Shown here: one piece after another, positions 60,777-64,000 of the stretch
Layout: each line of letters starts with the position of its first letter
Numbering within the stretch: the first letter of the stretch is position 1
Assembly: GCF_024600715.1 (NCBI RefSeq)
Contig: NZ_CP102332.1
Coordinates: forward strand, 3,720,001 to 3,784,000
Direction: 5' to 3'
Source: Streptomyces changanensis
GTDB taxonomy: Bacteria > Actinomycetota > Actinomycetes > Streptomycetales > Streptomycetaceae
DNA length: 64,000 nt
The notes under the pieces: generated by a model
Database searches by the model: none
What the model saw: the letters and a program-made list of their open reading frames with translations, nothing else
Told to the model about the DNA's origin: nothing
Program-made: the position numbers and the translations under genes

Positions 60777-61813
60777 GCACGCCCGAAGAACGCCCGCAGC
60801 CCGTGGACGTACCCCTGATCCAGATCGGCGCGCCCGCGTCGGCCCAGGAGGCGGCAGGAGGCGGCTGCGGCGACGGCTGCGGCTGCGCGGCCGGCCCGGA
60901 GGGCGACGACGAGGTGTACGAGTGCGGGCTCGACCCGGCGCTCGCCGCGCTCCTCGCCCAGGCGGGCCTCGACCCCGTGCTCGTCGAGGACGTCGCGTAT
61001 CGCGCGGTGGAGGAGGACCTGGACGGCGGTGTGGACGTGACGACGGTCGCGACCGTGCCCGAGGACGCGGTCGCCACGGCGGACTTCACCGCGCGCGAGG
61101 CCGGTACGGTCGCCGGCATCCACGTCGCGGAGGCGGTGCTGTCCATCGTGTGCACAGCCGAGTTCGAGGTGGAGCGGCACGTCGCCGACGGCGACCGGGT
61201 CGAGGCGGGCCAGAAGCTGCTGTCCGTCACCGCCCGCACGCGCGACCTGCTGACCGGTGAGCGCAGCGCCCTCAACATCATGTGCCGCCTCTCCGGCATC
61301 GCCACCGCCACGCGCGCGTGGGCGGACGCGCTGGAGGGTTACAAGGCGGAGGTCCGCGACACCCGCAAGACCACGCCGGGCCTGCGTGCCCTGGAGAAGT
61401 ACGCCGTGCGCTGCGGCGGCGGCGTCAACCACCGCATGTCCCTGTCGGACGCCGCGCTGGTGAAGGACAACCACGTGGTGGCGGCGGGCGGCGTGGCCGA
61501 GGCGTTCAAGGCCGTGCGGGAGCAGTTCCCCGACGTGCCGATCGAGGTCGAGGTCGACACGCTGCACCAGGTCCGCGAGGTCCTGGACGCGGGCGCCGAC
61601 CTGATCCTCCTGGACAACTTCACGCCGTTGGAGACGGAGGAGGCCGTCGCGCTGGTCGCGGGCCGCGCCGTCCTGGAGTCGTCGGGCCGGCTCACCCTGG
61701 AGAACGCCGCCGCGTACGCCGCGACCGGCGTCGACTACCTCGCGGTGGGCGCCCTCACCCACTCGTCGCCGATCCTCGACATCGGCCTGGACCTGCGAGA
61801 GGCCCGGGGCTGA
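60773..61813 (+). CDS. nadC: Nicotinate-nucleotide pyrophosphorylase (carboxylating)
   Basis: A 346-residue quinolinate PRTase. The core (VEDVAYRAVEEDLDGGVDVTTV, RDTRKTTPGLRALEKYAVRCGGGVNHRM, DAALVKDNHV, EVEVDTL, LLDNF) is complete. About 50 residues precede it, with a cysteine-rich GGGCGDGCGC segment near residues 29-39 and another Cys at 51; this could bind metal but is not part of the catalytic fold. ATG overlaps the nadB stop. NadA is not encoded nearby. Confidence 0.96.
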   Translation: MSTPEERPQPVDVPLIQIGAPASAQEAAGGGCGDGCGCAAGPEGDDEVYECGLDPALAALLAQAGLDPVLVEDVAYRAVEEDLDGGVDVTTVATVPEDAVATADFTAREAGTVAGIHVAEAVLSIVCTAEFEVERHVADGDRVEAGQKLLSVTARTRDLLTGERSALNIMCRLSGIATATRAWADALEGYKAEVRDTRKTTPGLRALEKYAVRCGGGVNHRMSLSDAALVKDNHVVAAGGVAEAFKAVREQFPDVPIEVEVDTLHQVREVLDAGADLILLDNFTPLETEEAVALVAGRAVLESSGRLTLENAAAYAATGVDYLAVGALTHSSPILDIGLDLREARG

Positions 61814-61816
61814 CCG

Positions 61817-62623
61817 ATGCTGCTCACCATCGACGTCGGCAACACCCACACCGTCCTCGGCCTCTTCGACGGCGAGGAGATCGTCGAGCACTGGCGGATC
61901 TCCACGGACGCGCGCCGCACCGCCGACGAGCTCGCCGTGGTGCTCCAGGGGCTGATGGGCACGCACCCACTGCTCGGCGACGAACTGGGCGACGGCATCG
62001 GGGGCATCGCGATCTGCTCGACGGTCCCGTCCGTCCTGCACGAGCTGCGCGAGGTGACCAGGCGCTACTACGGCGACGTCCCGGCGGTCCTCGTCGAGCC
62101 CGGCATCAAGACGGGCGTCCCCGTCCTCACGGACAACCCCAAGGAGGTCGGCGCCGACCGGATCATCAACTCGGCGGCGGCGGTCGAGCTGTACGGCGGC
62201 CCGGCGATCGTCGTCGACTTCGGCACGGCGACGACGTTCGACGCGGTGAGCGCGCGCGGCGAGTACGTGGGCGGGGTGATCGCGCCCGGCATCGAGATCT
62301 CCGTCGAGGCGCTGGGCGTCCGCGGCGCGCAGCTGCGCAAGATCGAGGTGACGCGGCCGCGCGGCGTCATCGGCAAGAACACCGTCGAGGCGATGCAGTC
62401 GGGCATCATCTACGGCTTCGCGGGCCAGGTCGACGGCGTCGTCGCCCGCATGCGGCAGGAGCTGGTCGGCCCGGACGGCGACCCCTCCGACGTCACCGTC
62501 ATCGCCACGGGCGGCCTGGCGCCGATGGTGCTCGGCGAGGCGAAGCTGATCGACGAGCACGAGCCGTGGCTGACCCTGATCGGCCTGCGCCTGGTGTACG
62601 AGCGGAACGTCTCCCGCCTGTAG
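61817..62623 (+). CDS. coaX: Type III pantothenate kinase
   Basis: A 268-residue CoaX: phosphate-1 motif TIDVGNTHTVLGLF, then VGADRIINSAAA, VVDFGTATTFDAVS and GGVIAPGIEISVEAL. It catalyses the first CoA step and is insensitive to CoA feedback. It starts 3 bases after nadC, ending a pantothenate-NAD-CoA operon. Confidence 0.97.
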   Translation: MLLTIDVGNTHTVLGLFDGEEIVEHWRISTDARRTADELAVVLQGLMGTHPLLGDELGDGIGGIAICSTVPSVLHELREVTRRYYGDVPAVLVEPGIKTGVPVLTDNPKEVGADRIINSAAAVELYGGPAIVVDFGTATTFDAVSARGEYVGGVIAPGIEISVEALGVRGAQLRKIEVTRPRGVIGKNTVEAMQSGIIYGFAGQVDGVVARMRQELVGPDGDPSDVTVIATGGLAPMVLGEAKLIDEHEPWLTLIGLRLVYERNVSRL

Positions 62624-62720
62624 CCCGCCGTACCGCCCGGCGGCCGTACGCCGCGCCGGCACGGAGCCCCGCCCGCCGGCAGTCCACGACGTGCGGGCCC
62701 GGTCGCCGTACGCCCCACCC

Positions 62721-62748
62721 CGCCCGGCCGCCACACGGCGGCCGGGCG
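62721..62748 (+). terminator. Terminator of the panC-nadBC-coaX operon
   Basis: A perfect 12-bp stem (62721-62732 with 62737-62748) with an ACAC loop lies 97 bases after coaX. Confidence 0.8.
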
Positions 62749-62830
62749 CGGCCGTACCCGGCCAGGCACCCGGCAACGCGCCCGGCGCCCCCTGCACGAA
62801 CTTTGTCCGATAAGCACGTATTGTCAGTAC

Positions 62831-63463
62831 ATGCCCACGCCATACGGATCACGAGGCGGCCTGGCGTTCAGCGCAGACGAGCTGCGTGTGCTGCGACGCG
62901 CCCTGGGACACGCCCTGCACCCGACTCCGCTCGACGGCCAGGACGTCCGGGACTGTCTGCGCCTCTCCGCAGCCGTGGAGGAGGCGGCCCGCGAGGGGGA
63001 CCGGCTGAGGGCCTTCGTCCTGGCCGACCTGGCCCGCTACCGCGCCTCCCTCCCCGGTGCCGCCGCCGGCTACCTGGAGCTGCTCCGGGAGGCCCTGGCC
63101 GCCGGGTACGTCCCCCGCGCCGAGGACCTCGCCGCCCTGCGCGGCCTGCGCGCCACGCCCGCCGCGGCGGCGCTGCTCGCCCGCTGCGAGGCCCCCGCCG
63201 GGCGCTCTGCGCGCACCCGGTCGGCCCGCCCACGCCCGGCGGCGACCACGGCGGCGACCATCCCCGCCCCCGCCGGCCCGCGGGCGCGGCTCTTCGTCCT
63301 GCCGGGCGGCCGCAGCGAGGAGGAGGGCGAGCCGAGGAAGCCGCAGCCGCCCAAGCCGTCGTCCCCCACCCCGGCCGAGCGCCCCGTACCCAAGCCGTCC
63401 GAGGTCTTCCCGCCGCGCCGGCGCCCCGCCCCGCCCCCGTCGGAGAAACGGGTCGCGGGGTAG
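62831..63463 (+). CDS. Hypothetical protein with helical N-terminus and Pro-rich tail
   Basis: The 210-residue protein has a helical domain at about 12-120 (FSADELRVLRRALGHALHP, LRLSAAVEEAAREGDRLRAFVLADLARYRASLP), then a Pro/Arg/Thr-rich tail. The sequence before the ATG is AT-richer and lacks a ribosome site, so the mRNA may be leaderless. No family is recognised. It is followed after 14 bases by a small membrane protein gene. Confidence 0.75.
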   Translation: MPTPYGSRGGLAFSADELRVLRRALGHALHPTPLDGQDVRDCLRLSAAVEEAAREGDRLRAFVLADLARYRASLPGAAAGYLELLREALAAGYVPRAEDLAALRGLRATPAAAALLARCEAPAGRSARTRSARPRPAATTAATIPAPAGPRARLFVLPGGRSEEEGEPRKPQPPKPSSPTPAERPVPKPSEVFPPRRRPAPPPSEKRVAG

Positions 63464-63477
63464 CTAGTCTGGATGCC

Positions 63478-63666
63478 ATGGACTACGTATCCGCGCTCCT
63501 TCCGCCCGTGGTGATGGCCGTCTTCTTCACCGCGGTCGTGGTGACGATCGTCAAGAGCCAGGGCGGCCCGAACAAGACCAAGGAGGACGCGGCCGTCGAG
63601 GCGGCGTTTGCGCGCGCCGAGTCGGTGCGCCAGGCCGACGGTTCGGCGGAGCCGGGCAAGGCCTGA
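63478..63666 (+). CDS. Small single-pass membrane protein (62 aa)
   Basis: One helix at residues 5-27 (LLPPVVMAVFFTAVVVTIVKS) is followed by a charged, helical cytoplasmic tail (KEDAAVEAAFARAESVRQ). Function unknown. It is likely co-transcribed with the preceding hypothetical gene; a strong terminator follows. Confidence 0.75.
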   Translation: MDYVSALLPPVVMAVFFTAVVVTIVKSQGGPNKTKEDAAVEAAFARAESVRQADGSAEPGKA

Positions 63667-63699
63667 CCTCCTGACGGCCCTCCCGGAGGGCCTCCTTCG

Positions 63700-63736
63700 A
63701 GGACGTACGACGCGTTTCGCGTCGTACGTCCTTTTT
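63700..63736 (+). terminator. Intrinsic terminator with T tract
   Basis: A perfect 15-bp stem (63700-63714 with 63718-63732), TTT loop and a run of five T form a classical rho-independent terminator. A smaller palindrome (63676-63692) precedes it. Confidence 0.92.
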
Positions 63737-63784
63737 GTCACGTCAATAGCTGTTCCTTCCGGGTAATCCCACTATGGTGGCGGT

Positions 63785-64000
63785 GTGCCCCGTCCCTTGG
63801 GAGAGCTGGAAGACGCCGTCATGACGCGCGTCTGGCAATGGAACCGTCCTGTCACCGTCCGGGAAGTCCTGGAGGATCTCCAGCGGGAACGGTCCATCGC
63901 CTACACCACGGTCATGACCGTGCTGGACAATCTCCACCAGAAGGGCTGGGTGCGCAGGGAAGTCGTCGGCCGGGCCTATCGATATACGGCGGTCTCCACG
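63785..64000 (+). CDS. BlaI/MecI/CopY-family regulator (3' end outside window)
   Basis: 72 codons are visible. The winged helix is typical: GELEDAVMTRVWQWNRPVTVREVLEDLQRERSIAYTTVMTVLDNLHQKGWVRREVVGRAYRYTA. Such repressors usually pair with a BlaR/M56 peptidase next door, which would lie beyond the window. GTG 63785 has no clear ribosome site. A CCAC-TATG-GTGG palindrome (63769-63780) just before it could be the operator. Confidence 0.9.
   Translation, partial: MPRPLGELEDAVMTRVWQWNRPVTVREVLEDLQRERSIAYTTVMTVLDNLHQKGWVRREVVGRAYRYTAVST

Noticed and set aside
1..64000. Mobile elements, prophage or a secondary-metabolite cluster
   Set aside because: No transposase, integrase, attachment repeats or biosynthetic megagenes were seen; gene order is housekeeping throughout.

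Overview
The window is a contiguous piece of a Streptomyces chromosome. Evidence is the very high G+C with strong third-position bias, GTG and TTG starts, many ATGA/GTGA-coupled genes, chaplin and rodlin genes for the hydrophobic sheath of aerial hyphae, a DUF397/ATPase/XRE regulatory trio, and a tipA gene with its thiostrepton-responsive promoter. No transposase, phage gene, CRISPR array, rRNA or tRNA was found. Both ends cut through genes.

Layout. 1-1760: end of an ATP-grasp-like gene and an FAD oxidoreductase. 1839-4479: surface-protein locus with one short chaplin, a DUF6479-type membrane protein and two tandem rodlins. 4667-6569: SigE-family sigma factor with a membrane partner. 7184-14807: family-A DNA polymerase, LuxR regulator, quinone-oxidoreductase-like enzyme, sugar acetyltransferase, NmrA-like enzyme with divergent HxlR regulator, DUF2786 protein. 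15057-18018: a lipoprotein, then a zinc-starvation locus (cysteine-poor S14, L28, L33, L31 and S18 paralogues plus a CobW-like protein) around a Zur-box-like palindrome. 18398-27617: DUF397/ATPase/XRE trio, aldehyde dehydrogenase, DinB protein, PadR regulator, tipA, YbjQ, DedA and ThrE-type exporter.

27862-39897 is a housekeeping block: ppa, PBP4-type carboxypeptidase, a 780-bp repeat-rich gap, DUF2342 metalloprotease, tilS-hpt, ftsH, folE, and the convergent folate run folP-NTF2-folB-folK-DUF3180. 40239-47147: lysyl-phosphatidylglycerol synthase-like membrane protein, divergent esterase, and a glycine-betaine/osmoprotectant ABC transporter. 47266-56367: coiled-coil membrane protein, a stand-alone nuoD paralogue translationally coupled to a MidA/NDUFAF7-type methyltransferase, a two-component system overlapping a TmrB-like gene, an ArsR-type regulator and a PLP aldolase. 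56525-62623: a tightly coupled cofactor operon (DUF2520, panC, nadB, nadC, coaX) feeding pantothenate/CoA and NAD synthesis. 62831-64000: two small hypothetical genes and the start of a BlaI-type regulator.

The most notable points are the NuoD-paralogue/MidA pair, the zinc-independent ribosomal protein cluster with a promoter that appears leaderless and a CobW protein without a P-loop, the roughly 110-residue Ala/Pro/Thr repeat inside PanC (similar low-complexity insertions occur in several neighbours), the cysteine-rich head of NadC, a long nested hairpin at 40106-40209, and a 44-codon ORF with a strong ribosome binding site at 19372-19506.
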